Source: Ancylobacter defluvii (lineage in GTDB: Bacteria; Pseudomonadota; Alphaproteobacteria; Rhizobiales; Xanthobacteraceae). From it: a DNA stretch of 64,000 bases. Location: assembly GCF_018390605.1 (NCBI RefSeq), contig NZ_JAHBGD010000016.1:1-64000 (forward strand). Reading direction: 5' to 3'. Shown here piece by piece: positions 19,256 to 29,209 of the stretch (position 1 is the first letter of the stretch; every line of letters starts with the position of its first letter). The translations under genes were made by a program, and so were the position numbers. Below the pieces are notes generated by a model. That model saw only the letters and a program-made list of their open reading frames with translations, ran no database searches and was not told where the DNA came from.

Positions 19256-19623
19256 CAGAGCGCGAAGCTGGTGCCGCAGCCGCAGGAGGCGGTGGCGTGC
19301 GGATTGCTGATCTTGAACGAGGCGCCGATCAGATCGTCGACGAAATCGATATGCGAGCCGGACATATATTCCAGCGACACCGGATCGACGACGACGGTGG
19401 CACCGTCCCGCGCGATGACGATGTCGTCGGCGGCCTTCTCGCGGGTGATGTCGAACTTGTACTGGAAGCCCGAGCAGCCGCCGCCCTCGACGCTGACCCG
19501 GAGCATGCTCTCGGGCGGTTCGGCGGCGAGGATCTCGGCGATGCGGCGGACGGCGCTGGCGGTGACCGCCACATTGGTGGCCACAACGTCTTCGGCAGAG
19601 GGAACGAGTGAGGCGTCAGCCAT
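19255..19623 (-). CDS. erpA: A-type iron-sulfur cluster carrier, ErpA/IscA-like
   Basis: A 122-residue HesB/IscA-family protein with the three conserved cysteines: C50 in VEGGGCSGFQY and C114/C116 in the C-terminal CGCGTSF. Such carriers bind and transfer Fe-S clusters to apoproteins such as complex I and IspG/H. The N-terminal extension of about 20 residues is common in alphaproteobacterial members. It is first in a two-gene leftward unit with mtnN and is divergent from the dGTPase-like gene, with 108 bases between the starts. Confidence 0.9.
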   Translation of the reverse strand: MADASLVPSAEDVVATNVAVTASAVRRIAEILAAEPPESMLRVSVEGGGCSGFQYKFDITREKAADDIVIARDGATVVVDPVSLEYMSGSHIDFVDDLIGASFKISNPHATASCGCGTSFAL

Positions 19624-19731
19624 CGGGGCGGCCTTCGTATGTTGGATCGGCGGAGTTGAACATGACTGCCTGAATAGTTAAGTGCGGACGCCGCCGAGTC
19701 AAAGGGGTGATCGCGCAGAGGAGACCCGCGC

Positions 19732-20910
19732 ATGGCGCTCGCCGCCGCCGAGCCACGGGCCGACTGGGCCGCCCGCGCCGAGGAAAGCCGCGGCCGCCTG
19801 GTCGCGGAGCCGCCGGGCGGCTCGCGCAGCGCCTTCCGCCGCGACGCCGACCGCATCATCCATTCCAGCGCCTTCCGCCGGCTCGCCTACAAGACGCAGG
19901 TGTTCACCTATCACGAGGGCGACCACTACCGCACCCGGCTGACCCACACGCTGGAGGTGGTGCAGGTGGCGCGCTCGATCGCCCGCGCGCTGGGGCTCGA
20001 CGAGGACCTCGCCGAGGCGCTGGCGCTGGCGCACGACCTCGGCCACCCGCCCTTCGCCCATGCCGGCGAGCGGGTGCTCCACGCCTGCATGGCGAGCTAT
20101 GGCGGCTTCGACCACAACGCCCAGTCGCTGCGGGTGGTGACGCGGCTGGAGAACCGCTACCCCGGCTTCGACGGGCTGAACCTCTCTTGGGAGACGCTGG
20201 AGGGCATCGTCAAGCATAACGGGCCGCTGACCGGGCCGGGCTGCAAACCGTTGCCGCATGCCATCGCCGAGCATGTCGAGACGCAGGATCTGTGGCTGGG
20301 GAGCTGGCCTTCGGCCGAGGCGCAGGTCGCCGCCATCGCCGACGACATCGCCTATGACGTGCACGACCTCGACGACGGTCTGCGCGCGGGGATGTTCACG
20401 GTGGAGGAACTCGCCGCGTTGCCGCTGGTCGGGGAGGTGATCGCCGGCATCGCCGCCGACTGGCCGGGGCTCGTCGGCTCGCGGCTGGTGCATGAGGTCG
20501 GCCGCCGGATGATCACGCTGCTGATCGACGATGCGGTGGCCGAGACGCGGCGGCGGGCCGCCGAACTCGCCCCCGCCAGCGCCGACGACGTGCGCCGGCT
20601 GGGCCGGGCGCTGGTCGGCTTTTCGCCGGAGCGGGCGGTGGGCGAGCGGGCGATCAAGGATTTCCTGTTTCCGCGCATGTACCGGCACCCGCGGGTGATG
20701 TCGGAGATGGATGCGGCCGGGCGGGTGGTGCGCGACCTGTTCGGCGGCTACATGGCCGACAGCTTCACCCTGCCGGTGGAATGGCGGGCCGGGATGGACG
20801 GACGCACCGAGGAGGAACGGGCGCGGCGCATCGCCGACTTCATCGCCGGCCAGACCGACCGCTACGCGCTGGCCGAGCACGCCCGGCTGTTCGACAGCGC
20901 GAATTTGTGA
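19732..20910 (+). CDS. dgt: Deoxyguanosinetriphosphate triphosphohydrolase-like protein
   Basis: A 392-residue HD-domain protein. The metal-binding HD motif is built from H72 ([10 protein letters not shown]) and H101-D102 ([12 protein letters not shown]), with the family's [23 protein letters not shown] at about 35-57 and [14 protein letters not shown] further on. Length corresponds to the type 2 Dgt-like subfamily, which hydrolyses dNTPs to deoxynucleosides plus triphosphate. The preferred substrate here is unknown. It is divergent from erpA. Confidence 0.92.
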   Translation: MALAAAEPRADWAARAEESRGRLVAEPPGGSRSAFRRDADRIIHSSAFRRLAYKTQVFTYHEGDHYRTRLTHTLEVVQVARSIARALGLDEDLAEALALAHDLGHPPFAHAGERVLHACMASYGGFDHNAQSLRVVTRLENRYPGFDGLNLSWETLEGIVKHNGPLTGPGCKPLPHAIAEHVETQDLWLGSWPSAEAQVAAIADDIAYDVHDLDDGLRAGMFTVEELAALPLVGEVIAGIAADWPGLVGSRLVHEVGRRMITLLIDDAVAETRRRAAELAPASADDVRRLGRALVGFSPERAVGERAIKDFLFPRMYRHPRVMSEMDAAGRVVRDLFGGYMADSFTLPVEWRAGMDGRTEEERARRIADFIAGQTDRYALAEHARLFDSANL

Positions 20911-21020
20911 GCGTTACGTTACGGTACGTCGCCTCGCGGCACTTTTCTCCCTCTCCTCGCACCGAACGCGGCGGTTGCCACGTTCGGCAGGGCGGGGGGC
21001 TCTTCGATTCCCAATGTTGT

Positions 21021-21070
21021 CTCCCCTCACCGACCCGCTTCGCGGGCCACCTCTCCCCGACGGGGAGAGG
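21021..21070. repeat. Interspersed palindromic repeat, copy 2
   Basis: Nearly identical to 12761-12811, with the same CCCGCTTCGCGGG hairpin and a CCTCTCCCC/GGGGAGAGG stem. The copies lie in different intergenic regions 8 kb apart and in the same orientation. Confidence 0.85.
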
Positions 21071-21178
21071 GAAAGAAGGGCGGGCTCCGAGGAAGGCGGC
21101 AGCTGGGGCGCGCGGCGCTTGCACCTCGGCATGAGGGAGGGGGGCGATGGGGCGGTCAGGTTCGCTTGACCCGCGCAC

Positions 21179-21264
21179 GACGTCATGGCTTGGCCCGGCC
21201 ATCCACCTCTTCGGTGCGTCCGGCCAAAGGCGTGGATCCCCGGGCCGAGCCCGGGAATGACGTC
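21179..21264. repeat. REP-like imperfect inverted repeat
   Basis: The ends GACGTCAT (21179-21186) and ATGACGTC (21257-21264) are perfect inverted copies. Inside them GGCCCGGCCATCCAC faces GTGGATCCCCGGGCC. A related CCCGGG-rich element occurs at 53783-53823. Confidence 0.65.
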
Positions 21265-21385
21265 GCGTGGGGCGGGAGGCCTGCACGACAATGGCGTTGT
21301 CCGTGAGTGAGTCTTTTGACTTGCCCCCCGAAACGCGCTAGCCGGCTCGCGCCCCTTCGGGCCGGCCGTTTCGGAGCTTTCCGCC

Positions 21386-23152
21386 ATGAACCTCTATGCC
21401 CTCTTCGCCGATCATGTCCGCGCCGCGCTCGACGCGCTGGCTGCCGATGGTGTGCTGCCGGGAGGCATCGACGCGCGACGCGTGGTGGTCGAGCCGCCGC
21501 GCGACGCCAGCCATGGCGACCTCGCCACCAATGCGGCGATGGTGCTGGCGAAGGAGGCGGGCCTCAAGCCGCGCGAGCTCGCCGACAAGCTCGCCGACAA
21601 GCTGCGGGCGGTAAAGGATGTCGAGCGGGTCGACGTGGCCGGGCCGGGCTTCATCAACATCGCGCTCGCGCCGGCCTTCTGGCCGCGGGTGATCGAGGCC
21701 GTGCTGATCCAGGGCGACGATTTCGGCCGCTCCGGCATGGGCGGGGCGCAGGCGATGAATGTCGAATACGTCTCGGCCAACCCGACCGGGCCGATGCATG
21801 TCGGCCATTGCCGCGGCGCGGTGTTCGGCGACGCGCTCGCCAATTTGCTCGCCTTCGCCGGCTGGGCGGTGACGCGGGAATATTACATCAACGACGCCGG
21901 CGTGCAGGTGGACGTGCTCGCCCGCTCGGCGTTCCTGCGCTACCGCGAGGCGCTGGGCGAGGCGATCACCATCCCCGAAGGGCTGTATCCCGGCGACTAT
22001 CTGGTGCCGGTGGGGCGCGACCTGGTGGTGAAGTACGGCAGGACGCTCCTCGACAAGAGCGAGGAGGACTGGCTGCCGCTGGTCCGCAAGATCGCCATCG
22101 ACGAGATGATGGAGATGATCCGCAGCGACCTCGCGGCGCTGAACATCCGCCACGGCGTGTTCTTTTCCGAGCGGACGCTGCATGCGCGGGAAGGCGGCAA
22201 TTCCAGCACCATCGACCGGCTGCTGGAAGATTTGCGCGCCCGCGACCTGGTCTATGACGGCCGCCTGCCGCCGCCCAAGGGCGCGCCGGTGGAGGACTGG
22301 GAGGACCGCGAGCAGACGCTGTTCCGCGCCACCGAATATGGCGACGACGTCGACCGGCCGCTGGTGAAATCCGACGGCACCTATACCTACTTCGCCGCCG
22401 ACATCGCCTACCACAAGGACAAGTTCGATCGCGGCTTCAAGCAGATGATCGACGTGTGGGGCGCCGACCATGGCGGCTACATCAAGCGGATGCAGGCGGC
22501 GGTGAAGGCGGCGACCGGCGGGGAGGGCAGCCTCGACGTCGAGATCTGCCAGCTGGTGCGCCTGCTGCGCAATGGCGAGCCGGTGAAGATGTCGAAGCGG
22601 GCCGGTACCTTCGTGACGTTGCGTGAAGTCGTGGATGAAGTCGGGCGCGACGCGGTGCGCTTCATGATGATCCACCGCAAGAACGACGCGGTGCTCGATT
22701 TCGACCTCGCCAAGGTGATGGAGCAGAGCCGCGAGAACCCGGTGTTCTATGTGCAGTACGCCCATGCACGGGCGCGCTCGATCCTGCGCAACGCCCGCGA
22801 AGCCTTCGCCGATCTGCCGTCCGATCCGGCGGCGTTCGCCTCGGCGGAGCTGTCGCGGCTCGACGACGAAGGAGAAGTGGCGCTCGCCAAGCTGATCGCC
22901 GCCTGGCCGCGGCTGATCGAGCAGGCAGCCTCGGCACGCGAGCCGCACCGGGTGGCCTTCTATCTGTACGACCTCGCCAGCGCCCTGCACGCACAGTGGA
23001 ATCGGGGCAAAGACGCGCCACATTTACGCTTCATTATCGAAGATGATCGAAAGTCAACATATGCGCGGCTGGCACTCGTTCACGCGGTCGCGCTGATCAT
23101 CGCTTCGGGTCTTGCGATCCTCGGAGTCGATGCTCCCGAAGAAATGCGGTGA
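21386..23152 (+). CDS. argS: Arginyl-tRNA synthetase
   Basis: A 588-residue class I synthetase. The HIGH motif is HVGH at about 138-141 within [16 protein letters not shown], and a KMSKR variant lies at about 401-405 ([12 protein letters not shown]). The N-terminal additional domain ([17 protein letters not shown], then [12 protein letters not shown]) and the all-helical anticodon-binding C-terminus ([21 protein letters not shown]) are typical of ArgRS. Dgt, argS and the SPOR gene form a rightward series also known from related bacteria. Confidence 0.97.
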   Translation: MNLYALFADHVRAALDALAADGVLPGGIDARRVVVEPPRDASHGDLATNAAMVLAKEAGLKPRELADKLADKLRAVKDVERVDVAGPGFINIALAPAFWPRVIEAVLIQGDDFGRSGMGGAQAMNVEYVSANPTGPMHVGHCRGAVFGDALANLLAFAGWAVTREYYINDAGVQVDVLARSAFLRYREALGEAITIPEGLYPGDYLVPVGRDLVVKYGRTLLDKSEEDWLPLVRKIAIDEMMEMIRSDLAALNIRHGVFFSERTLHAREGGNSSTIDRLLEDLRARDLVYDGRLPPPKGAPVEDWEDREQTLFRATEYGDDVDRPLVKSDGTYTYFAADIAYHKDKFDRGFKQMIDVWGADHGGYIKRMQAAVKAATGGEGSLDVEICQLVRLLRNGEPVKMSKRAGTFVTLREVVDEVGRDAVRFMMIHRKNDAVLDFDLAKVMEQSRENPVFYVQYAHARARSILRNAREAFADLPSDPAAFASAELSRLDDEGEVALAKLIAAWPRLIEQAASAREPHRVAFYLYDLASALHAQWNRGKDAPHLRFIIEDDRKSTYARLALVHAVALIIASGLAILGVDAPEEMR

Positions 23153-23243
23153 GCGCGTTGCGTAAGGTCTCGCTCCGCTCGTCCTAAGTGCGCCTCCGGT
23201 CCTGCCGGCGGGTGTTCGCACGCAGCCAACAGGTCCGGTTAAC

Positions 23244-25052
23244 ATGGTCAACGACGGCACTTCACGTTATCGGCAGAGCGAGCCGGGGCCCGCCCCGCGC
23301 CCGGCCGAGGGAAGGTCCAACGCCGCTGATCCGCTTGCCGAACTCGCGCGCATGATGGCGCAGGAGGACGAGTTCGCGGCACTGATGCGCGAGGTTCCCC
23401 GGCAGCCGCAGCGCCCTGCCGCCAGCGCCGCGCCGCGCCCGCAGCCAGCCGCGCCGCCGCGTCCGCAAGCCCCGGCTGCGCCGCCGCGTCCGCAGGCCTC
23501 GCCGGCGCCCCAGCCGCCGCGCGCGCCGGCGCCGACGGTGTCTTCCCCGGCTGCGGCCGCCCCGTCTCCGCGCCCGTCGCCGGGCTCCTTCGCGGCGCTG
23601 GCCGCCGAGGTCTATACCGAATCAGCGCAGCGCGCCGCCGCCCCGGCCCCGCGCGCCGAGCGTCCCTCCGTCGATCCGGCCCCGCGCGATCCGGCCCCGC
23701 GCCAGCCTTATCCGAGCGATCCCTATGCGCGGGAAACGCGGCCGGCCGCCGCGCCGCGCCCGGCGGCACCCCTTGCTGCGCCTCCCGCCGCGCCGCGTGC
23801 GCCGATGCCGCCCCCGCCGGCCCCGGTCTCCACCCGGGCGCCGATGCCCGATCCGCGCCGCCCCGTCGAGCCGCCCCCGGCGCCGCGGGCACCCGTGCGC
23901 GCCGAACCTGCCTTCGAGCAGCCGGCCGCCGCGCCGCCGCCGAGCTGGATGAGCCGCGCCAACCCGGCGCCGGTGGATCGCGACACCACCTTCGATCTCG
24001 GCCTCGACCGCGATGACGACGTCTATGATTATGGCCGCTCCTCCACCGACGACGATGGTTACGGCACCGCCGGCGACGAGGAGTACGGGCACGAAGCCGC
24101 CGCGGTGCCGCACCGCAGCCGTCGCCGCCTGCTGATGGCGGGCGCCGCGCTGGTGGTGCTGGTGATCGGTGGCGCCGGCGCCTATGCGCTGCTGCGCAGC
24201 GGCGGTGAAGGCACCACCGCCGGCGGCCAGCCGCCGGTGATCCGCGCCGAACAATCGCCCAACAAGGTGGTGCCTGAGCCGACCAAGACGGCAGAGGCGA
24301 CCACCGACGGCCAGAAGCTGATCTATGACCGCGTCGGCGGCACCGGCTCGACCGGCAGCGAGAAGGTGGTCTCCAGCGAGGAGCAGCCGGTCGACATGTC
24401 GCAGGCGGCGCAGCCGCAGCCGCGCGTCATCGCCCCGGCGCCGAGCCCCGGCACGCCGATCGCCACCGCCGCTTCCGGCACCGAGCCGAAGCGGGTGCGC
24501 ACCCTGACCGTGCGCGCCGATGGCAGCATCGTCGAGGGTGATCCCGCCCCGACGCCGGCGCCGGCCATCGCGGCGACGCCGCAATCGCCGCAGCCGACCG
24601 CCTCGGCGCCGGCGGTGCTGAGCGCCGGCACCCCCGGCCCGGTCTCGACCAATCCGCAGCCGCTCGCCGCCACGCCGTCCATCGTGCCGAACGTGCCGCT
24701 GCCGCCGACCCGCGTCGCCGCCGCCCCGGCGCAGGCCGCGCCGGCCGCGAACGTGGCGCAGACGCTGAATGCGGCGGCGAATGTCGCGCCGACCGCCAGC
24801 GGCGCCTATGTGGTGCAGATCGGCTCGCTGCCGAGCGAGGCGGATGCGCAGGCCATGTTGCGCAACGCCCAGTCGCGCTTCCCCTCCCTGCTGGCCGGCA
24901 AGCCGGCGGCGGTGCGGCGCGGCGACGTCTCCACCACCGGCGGCACCACCTATCGCGCTCAGGTCGGCTCGTTCGCCAACCGCACCGAGGCGGTGAATCT
25001 GTGCGAGCAGTTGAAGGCGCAGGGCGGCAACTGCTTCGTCTCGCGCATCTGA
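23244..25052 (+). CDS. SPOR-domain protein with long Pro-rich cytoplasmic region
   Basis: A 602-residue single-pass protein. Residues 1 to about 290 are Pro- and Ala-rich with acidic blocks and lack a fold signature. One membrane segment lies at about 294-316 (LLMAGAALVVLVIGGAGAYALL), preceded by HRSRRR, which makes the N-terminus cytoplasmic. A second Ala/Pro linker is followed by the SPOR domain at about 525-602 (GAYVVQIGSLPSEADAQAML to the end). SPOR domains bind denuded glycan strands at the septum, so a role in division or envelope remodelling is likely. nagZ follows 17 bases later. Confidence 0.88.
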   Translation: MVNDGTSRYRQSEPGPAPRPAEGRSNAADPLAELARMMAQEDEFAALMREVPRQPQRPAASAAPRPQPAAPPRPQAPAAPPRPQASPAPQPPRAPAPTVSSPAAAAPSPRPSPGSFAALAAEVYTESAQRAAAPAPRAERPSVDPAPRDPAPRQPYPSDPYARETRPAAAPRPAAPLAAPPAAPRAPMPPPPAPVSTRAPMPDPRRPVEPPPAPRAPVRAEPAFEQPAAAPPPSWMSRANPAPVDRDTTFDLGLDRDDDVYDYGRSSTDDDGYGTAGDEEYGHEAAAVPHRSRRRLLMAGAALVVLVIGGAGAYALLRSGGEGTTAGGQPPVIRAEQSPNKVVPEPTKTAEATTDGQKLIYDRVGGTGSTGSEKVVSSEEQPVDMSQAAQPQPRVIAPAPSPGTPIATAASGTEPKRVRTLTVRADGSIVEGDPAPTPAPAIAATPQSPQPTASAPAVLSAGTPGPVSTNPQPLAATPSIVPNVPLPPTRVAAAPAQAAPAANVAQTLNAAANVAPTASGAYVVQIGSLPSEADAQAMLRNAQSRFPSLLAGKPAAVRRGDVSTTGGTTYRAQVGSFANRTEAVNLCEQLKAQGGNCFVSRI

Positions 25053-25069
25053 CGGCCGGGTAGCCCGAC

Positions 25070-26086
25070 ATGACCGTCTCCCGCGCCTTCATCGCCGGCT
25101 GCGCCGGCCTCGTGCTCACCGCCGACGAGCGCCGCTTCTTCGCGGAAGCGGCGCCGTGGGGGCTGATCCTGTTCCGCCGCAATGTCGAGACGCCGGCGCA
25201 GGTGGCGGCGCTGGTCGCCGCCTTCCGCGCCGTGGTCGGCCGGCCCGATGCGCCGGTGCTGATCGACCAGGAGGGCGGGCGGGTGCAGCGGCTCGGCCCG
25301 CCGCACTGGCCGGCCTATCTGCCGGCCGGGCGCTTCGCCGCGCTGGCCGAGGCGGGCGACGCTGCTGCCGAGGACGCGGCGCGGGCCAATGCGCGAGTGA
25401 TGGCGGACGACCTCGCGGCGCTCGGCATCAATGTGGACTGCGTGCCCTGCGCCGATCTGCGCCTGCCGGAAGGCCACGGCATCATCGGCGACCGCGCCTA
25501 TGGCGCCGAGCCGGCGCAGGTGGCGCGGCTGGCCCGCGCCGTGGCCGAGGGCATGGGCGCGCGCGGCGTGCTGCCGGTGCTCAAGCACATTCCAGGCCAT
25601 GGTCGCGCCCGCGCCGACAGCCATGAGAGCCTGCCGGTGGTCGATACCTCCCGCGCGGAGCTGGAGGCCACCGATTTCGAGGCGTTCCGCCGGCTCAAAG
25701 ACCTGCCGCTCGGCATGACCGCGCATGTGGTCTACACCGCCATCGACGCCGCGGCGCCGGCGACCACCTCGCGAAAGGTGATCGACGAGGTGATCCGCGG
25801 CTTCATCGGCTTCGACGGCGCGCTGATGAGCGACGACCTTTCCATGGGCGCGCTGTCGGGCTCGCTGGCCGAGCGGGCGGCCGCCTCCTTCGCCGCCGGC
25901 TGCGATCTCGCGCTCCACTGCAACGGCAGCATGGCGGAGATGGCCGAGGTGGCGGCGCATACCCCGCTGCTGGCCGGCGCGGCGGCAAGGCGCTGCGCGG
26001 CGGCGCTGTCCTGGCGCCCCGATGCCGCCGCGATGGCGGCGGTTGCGGATTCCGCGGCGTTTTCGGGTATGATCGCGGCATCCTGA
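25070..26086 (+). CDS. nagZ: Beta-N-acetylhexosaminidase
   Basis: A 338-residue family 3 glycoside hydrolase that removes N-acetylglucosamine from anhydromuropeptides during cell-wall recycling. The NagZ signature KHIPGHGRARADSHESLP (about 173-190) contains the catalytic His, and the nucleophile Asp lies in LMSDDLSMGAL (about 253). LIDQEGGRVQRL is the other family hallmark. No signal peptide is seen, in line with a cytoplasmic enzyme. It is followed by scpA, scpB and the tat genes. Confidence 0.93.
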   Translation: MTVSRAFIAGCAGLVLTADERRFFAEAAPWGLILFRRNVETPAQVAALVAAFRAVVGRPDAPVLIDQEGGRVQRLGPPHWPAYLPAGRFAALAEAGDAAAEDAARANARVMADDLAALGINVDCVPCADLRLPEGHGIIGDRAYGAEPAQVARLARAVAEGMGARGVLPVLKHIPGHGRARADSHESLPVVDTSRAELEATDFEAFRRLKDLPLGMTAHVVYTAIDAAAPATTSRKVIDEVIRGFIGFDGALMSDDLSMGALSGSLAERAAASFAAGCDLALHCNGSMAEMAEVAAHTPLLAGAAARRCAAALSWRPDAAAMAAVADSAAFSGMIAAS

Positions 26087-26118
26087 ACGCCGCCCCGAAC
26101 CGCAAGCCGACGACCGCC

Positions 26119-26928
26119 ATGGAACCCAGCCCTCTCGCCTTCGAGGCGGACGACGCCCGCACGCCGGGCGAGGGCACGCTCGTGGTCGATGTCGACGGCT
26201 TCGAGGGGCCGCTCGACCTGCTGCTGGCGCTGGCCCGGACGCAGAAGGTCGACCTCGCGCGCATCTCCATCCTCGAACTCGCCGAGCAATATCTGCGCTT
26301 CGTCGAGGCGGCGCGGCGGGTGCGGCTGGAGCTGGCGGCAGACTATCTCGTCATGGCGGCGTGGCTCGCCTTCCTGAAGTCGCGGCTGCTGCTGCCGGAA
26401 CCGCCGAAGCAGGAAGGGCCCAGCGCCGCCGACCTGGCGCAGGACCTCACCGCGCGGCTGGAGCGGCTGGAGCGCATCCGCGCCGCCGCCGCGCATCTCG
26501 CCACCCGCGACCGCATCGGCCACGAGGTGTTCGCCCGCGGCGCGCCGGAGCCGCTGACCGGCGGGGCACGGCCGGTCTATGAGGCGACGCTGTACGACCT
26601 GCTCGCCGCCTATGGCGCCCAGCGGCAGAAGATGGCGCTGTCGCAGGTGCGCTTCGCGCCGCGCAACGTGATCCCGCTCGCCGAGGCGCGCGAGCGGCTG
26701 GAGCGGCTGATCGGCCGACTGCATCCCGCCGGCGAATGGTCGCGGCTCGACGGCCTGCTGATCGACTGGTTCGTCGATCCGAAGATGCGGGCGACCATGC
26801 TCGCCTCCAGCTTCTCCGCCAGCCTGGAAATGGTGCGCGAGGGGCTGATCGACGTGCAGCAGAGCGAGGCTTTCGCGCCGATCTATCTCCGCCGCCGCGG
26901 GGACGCAGAGCCGGGGCCGGCGCAGTGA
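26119..26928 (+). CDS. scpA: Segregation and condensation protein A
   Basis: A 269-residue kleisin that links SMC heads in the bacterial condensin. The N-terminal FEGPLDLLLALARTQKVDLARISILELAEQYL motif and the C-terminal winged-helix segment (FSASLEMVREGLIDVQQSEAFAPIYL) are characteristic. The stop codon overlaps the GTG start of scpB (GTGA), which couples the two subunits. Confidence 0.94.
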   Translation: MEPSPLAFEADDARTPGEGTLVVDVDGFEGPLDLLLALARTQKVDLARISILELAEQYLRFVEAARRVRLELAADYLVMAAWLAFLKSRLLLPEPPKQEGPSAADLAQDLTARLERLERIRAAAAHLATRDRIGHEVFARGAPEPLTGGARPVYEATLYDLLAAYGAQRQKMALSQVRFAPRNVIPLAEARERLERLIGRLHPAGEWSRLDGLLIDWFVDPKMRATMLASSFSASLEMVREGLIDVQQSEAFAPIYLRRRGDAEPGPAQ

Positions 26929-27623
26929 GCGGAGCCGCCGGCGTACCGGAGCGCGACGTGCATCTGCGCCTCATCGAAGCGATGCTGTTCGCCGCCGGCG
27001 AGCCGCTCGACGAGGCGGTGCTGGCCGCGCGGCTGCCGGAGGGAACTGACCTGCAGCGGCTGCTGGCGCAACTGGCCGCTGATTATGCCGGGCGCGGCGT
27101 CAATCTGGTGCGGGTGGCGGGCAAATGGATGCTGCGCACCGCGCCGGACCTCGGCTTCCTGCTCGCCCGCGACAAGCCGGAGCCGCGCAAGCTGTCGCGC
27201 GCAGCGCTGGAGACGCTGGCGATCATCGCCTACCACCAGCCGGTGACGCGGGCGGAGATCGAGGAGGTGCGCGGCGTCTCCACCAGCAAGGGCACGCTCG
27301 ACGTGCTGCTCGAAGCCGGCTGGGCGCGCATGCGCGGACGCCGACGCAGCCCCGGACGGCCGGTGACCTACGGCACCACCGACGCCTTCCTGGTGCATTT
27401 CGGGCTGGAGGCGATCCAGGACCTGCCGGGGCTGGAGGAATTGAAGGGCGCCGGATTTGTTGACGCGCGCGTCACCGCCGGACTAACCGTGCCGCTGCCG
27501 AGTGACGATATCTCGCTGGCGGATGACGAGGATCCGCTGGAGCCGGAGCTCGATTTCGGCCTCGCGCCGGAGCCGGAGGCGATGGACGAGGTGCCGGAGG
27601 ACGAACGCGAGGACGAGGGATAG
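26925..27623 (+). CDS. scpB: Segregation and condensation protein B
   Basis: GTG 26925 overlaps the scpA stop. The 232-residue product has two winged-helix domains (HLRLIEAMLFAAGEPLDEAVL, and LSRAALETLAIIAYHQPVTRAEIEEVRGV with TYGTTDAFLVHFGL), the layout of ScpB, which binds ScpA in SMC-ScpAB. The last 45 residues form a highly acidic tail (EPELDFGLAPEPEAMDEVPEDE) beyond the usual fold, likely disordered. Confidence 0.93.
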   Translation: MSGAAGVPERDVHLRLIEAMLFAAGEPLDEAVLAARLPEGTDLQRLLAQLAADYAGRGVNLVRVAGKWMLRTAPDLGFLLARDKPEPRKLSRAALETLAIIAYHQPVTRAEIEEVRGVSTSKGTLDVLLEAGWARMRGRRRSPGRPVTYGTTDAFLVHFGLEAIQDLPGLEELKGAGFVDARVTAGLTVPLPSDDISLADDEDPLEPELDFGLAPEPEAMDEVPEDEREDEG

Positions 27624-27702
27624 GGCTCAAGGCTGAAGCCGAGGCTCAAATCTGAGGCTCAGGGCTGGGCTCGAGGGCCCGCGACAGGGACCAAGGACGC
27701 GA

Positions 27703-28782
27703 ATGGACGACGTGCCGACCCGCACCCCGGTCTCGCTGGCGAGCCGGCTGATCCTCGAGGGGGTGCATCACAGCTATGGCGCCACCAATGCCGCCGATGG
27801 CATCGACCTCACCATCGAGCCCGGCGAGATCGTCTGCCTGCTCGGCCCCTCCGGCTGCGGCAAGACCACGCTGCTGCGCCTGATCGCCGGCATCGAGCGG
27901 CCGAGCGCCGGGCGCATCCTGCTCGACCGGCAGGTGGTGGCCGGGCCGGAGGCGTTCGTGCCGCCGGAGAAGCGGCAGATCGGCCTGGTCTTCCAGGATT
28001 ATGCGCTGTTTCCGCATCTGAGCAATCTCGACAATGTCGCCTTCGGCCTGAAGGCGCTGACCAGGGCCGAGGCGCTGGCCGAGGCCGGCCGGGCGCTGGA
28101 GCGGATGCGACTCGGCCGCTATGCCGCCGACTACCCGCACGCGCTTTCCGGCGGCGAACAGCAGCGCGTGGCGCTCGCACGCGCACTTGTGACCCGGCCG
28201 GGAATCCTGCTGATGGACGAGCCGTTCTCCGGTCTCGACAGCCGTCTGCGCGGCAGCGTGCGCGCCGAGACCCTCGACGTGGTGCGCGACGCCGGGGCGA
28301 CCTGCGTCATCGTTACCCATGACCCGGAGGAGGCGATGCGCATGGGCGACCGCATCGCGCTGATGCGGGCCGGACGGCTGGTGCAACTCGGCACGCCGGA
28401 GATGCTGTACCGTAGCCCCTGCGACCTGTCGGCGGCGCGTTTCTTCTGCGAAATCAACGAGGTGAGCGGCAAGGTCGCCGGCGGGCGAATCCATACGCCG
28501 CTCGGCAGCTTCCCGGCGCCGGCGCTGCGCGAGGGCGAGCGGGCAGTGGCGGCGATCCGTCCGCAGGGTATCGAGATGCGGGCGCCGGGCTCGGGCATTG
28601 CCGGCCGGGTGATGGAGCATCGCTTCCTCGGCGAGCTCGACATGTACGAGGTGGCGGTGCAGGGAATCGACCGGCCGCTGGTGGTGCGGCGGCGCGCGAC
28701 GGCCGGGCTGGCCGCCGGCCAGAACGTCGGCGTGCACATCGACATCGCCGAAGTTCTTGTTTTCGCCGCGACCGGACCTTAG
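27703..28782 (+). CDS. ABC importer ATPase, FbpC/PotA-like, no permease nearby
   Basis: A 359-residue ATP-binding subunit with Walker A GPSGCGKTT (48-56), Q-loop VFQDYALFPHL, signature LSGGEQQRVALARAL (about 147-161), Walker B ILLMDEPFSGLD (about 169-180) and switch VTHDPEEAM. A C-terminal TOBE-type domain follows (about 250-359). Members with this layout drive uptake of ferric iron, polyamines, sulfate or molybdate, and the substrate cannot be told here. Neither a permease nor a binding protein is adjacent. The gene stands between scpB and tatA, where related genomes often have none. Confidence 0.85.
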   Translation: MDDVPTRTPVSLASRLILEGVHHSYGATNAADGIDLTIEPGEIVCLLGPSGCGKTTLLRLIAGIERPSAGRILLDRQVVAGPEAFVPPEKRQIGLVFQDYALFPHLSNLDNVAFGLKALTRAEALAEAGRALERMRLGRYAADYPHALSGGEQQRVALARALVTRPGILLMDEPFSGLDSRLRGSVRAETLDVVRDAGATCVIVTHDPEEAMRMGDRIALMRAGRLVQLGTPEMLYRSPCDLSAARFFCEINEVSGKVAGGRIHTPLGSFPAPALREGERAVAAIRPQGIEMRAPGSGIAGRVMEHRFLGELDMYEVAVQGIDRPLVVRRRATAGLAAGQNVGVHIDIAEVLVFAATGP

Positions 28783-28969
28783 ATGACCTTAGGTAGGGCA
28801 GGCGCGGCTGATCGCGAAACGACCGATGCCCATCACGTGAGCAGGGACTGCGCGAAAAAGCTGTTCCCACTTTTCCGCGCGATGCTCTAGTGTCCGGCCT
28901 CAGTTGCGACGCGCGCGCCGTGAGTTCCAGCCGCTTGGGGCAGGCGTTTCGGTTCAGGGAGTTTCTGAT

Positions 28970-29194
28970 ATGGGTTCGTTGAGCATCTGGCATTGGATTA
29001 TCGTGCTGGTTGTCGTGCTCCTCCTCTTCGGTCGCGGCAAGCTGTCGGAGCTGATGGGCGATGCCGCCAAGGGCATCAAGGCGTTCAAGAAGGGCATGGC
29101 CGACGACGACGAGACGCCGTCCAAGCCGGCCGAGCCAGTGCGCACGCTCGACCACCAGAACAGCGTCGAGGCCGAGCGCAGCAAGGTCAGCTGA
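28970..29194 (+). CDS. tatA: Twin-arginine translocase subunit TatA
   Basis: A 74-residue protein: one N-terminal membrane helix ([20 protein letters not shown]), the [23 protein letters not shown] amphipathic helix with the conserved Phe-Gly hinge, and a short charged tail. ATG 28970 gives the family start [10 protein letters not shown]. TatA polymerises to form the pore for folded Tat substrates. A strong hairpin lies between it and tatB. Confidence 0.95.
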   Translation: MGSLSIWHWIIVLVVVLLLFGRGKLSELMGDAAKGIKAFKKGMADDDETPSKPAEPVRTLDHQNSVEAERSKVS

Positions 29195-29209
29195 CGGGCA
29201 TGGCGGCTT

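Larger units (their letters stand above)
20911..21385. other. Gene-free region with two repeat elements
   Basis: About 475 bases between dgt and argS with no gene. They carry the second copy of the 50-bp palindromic module (21021-21070) and a different long imperfect inverted repeat (21179-21264). Confidence 0.6.
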
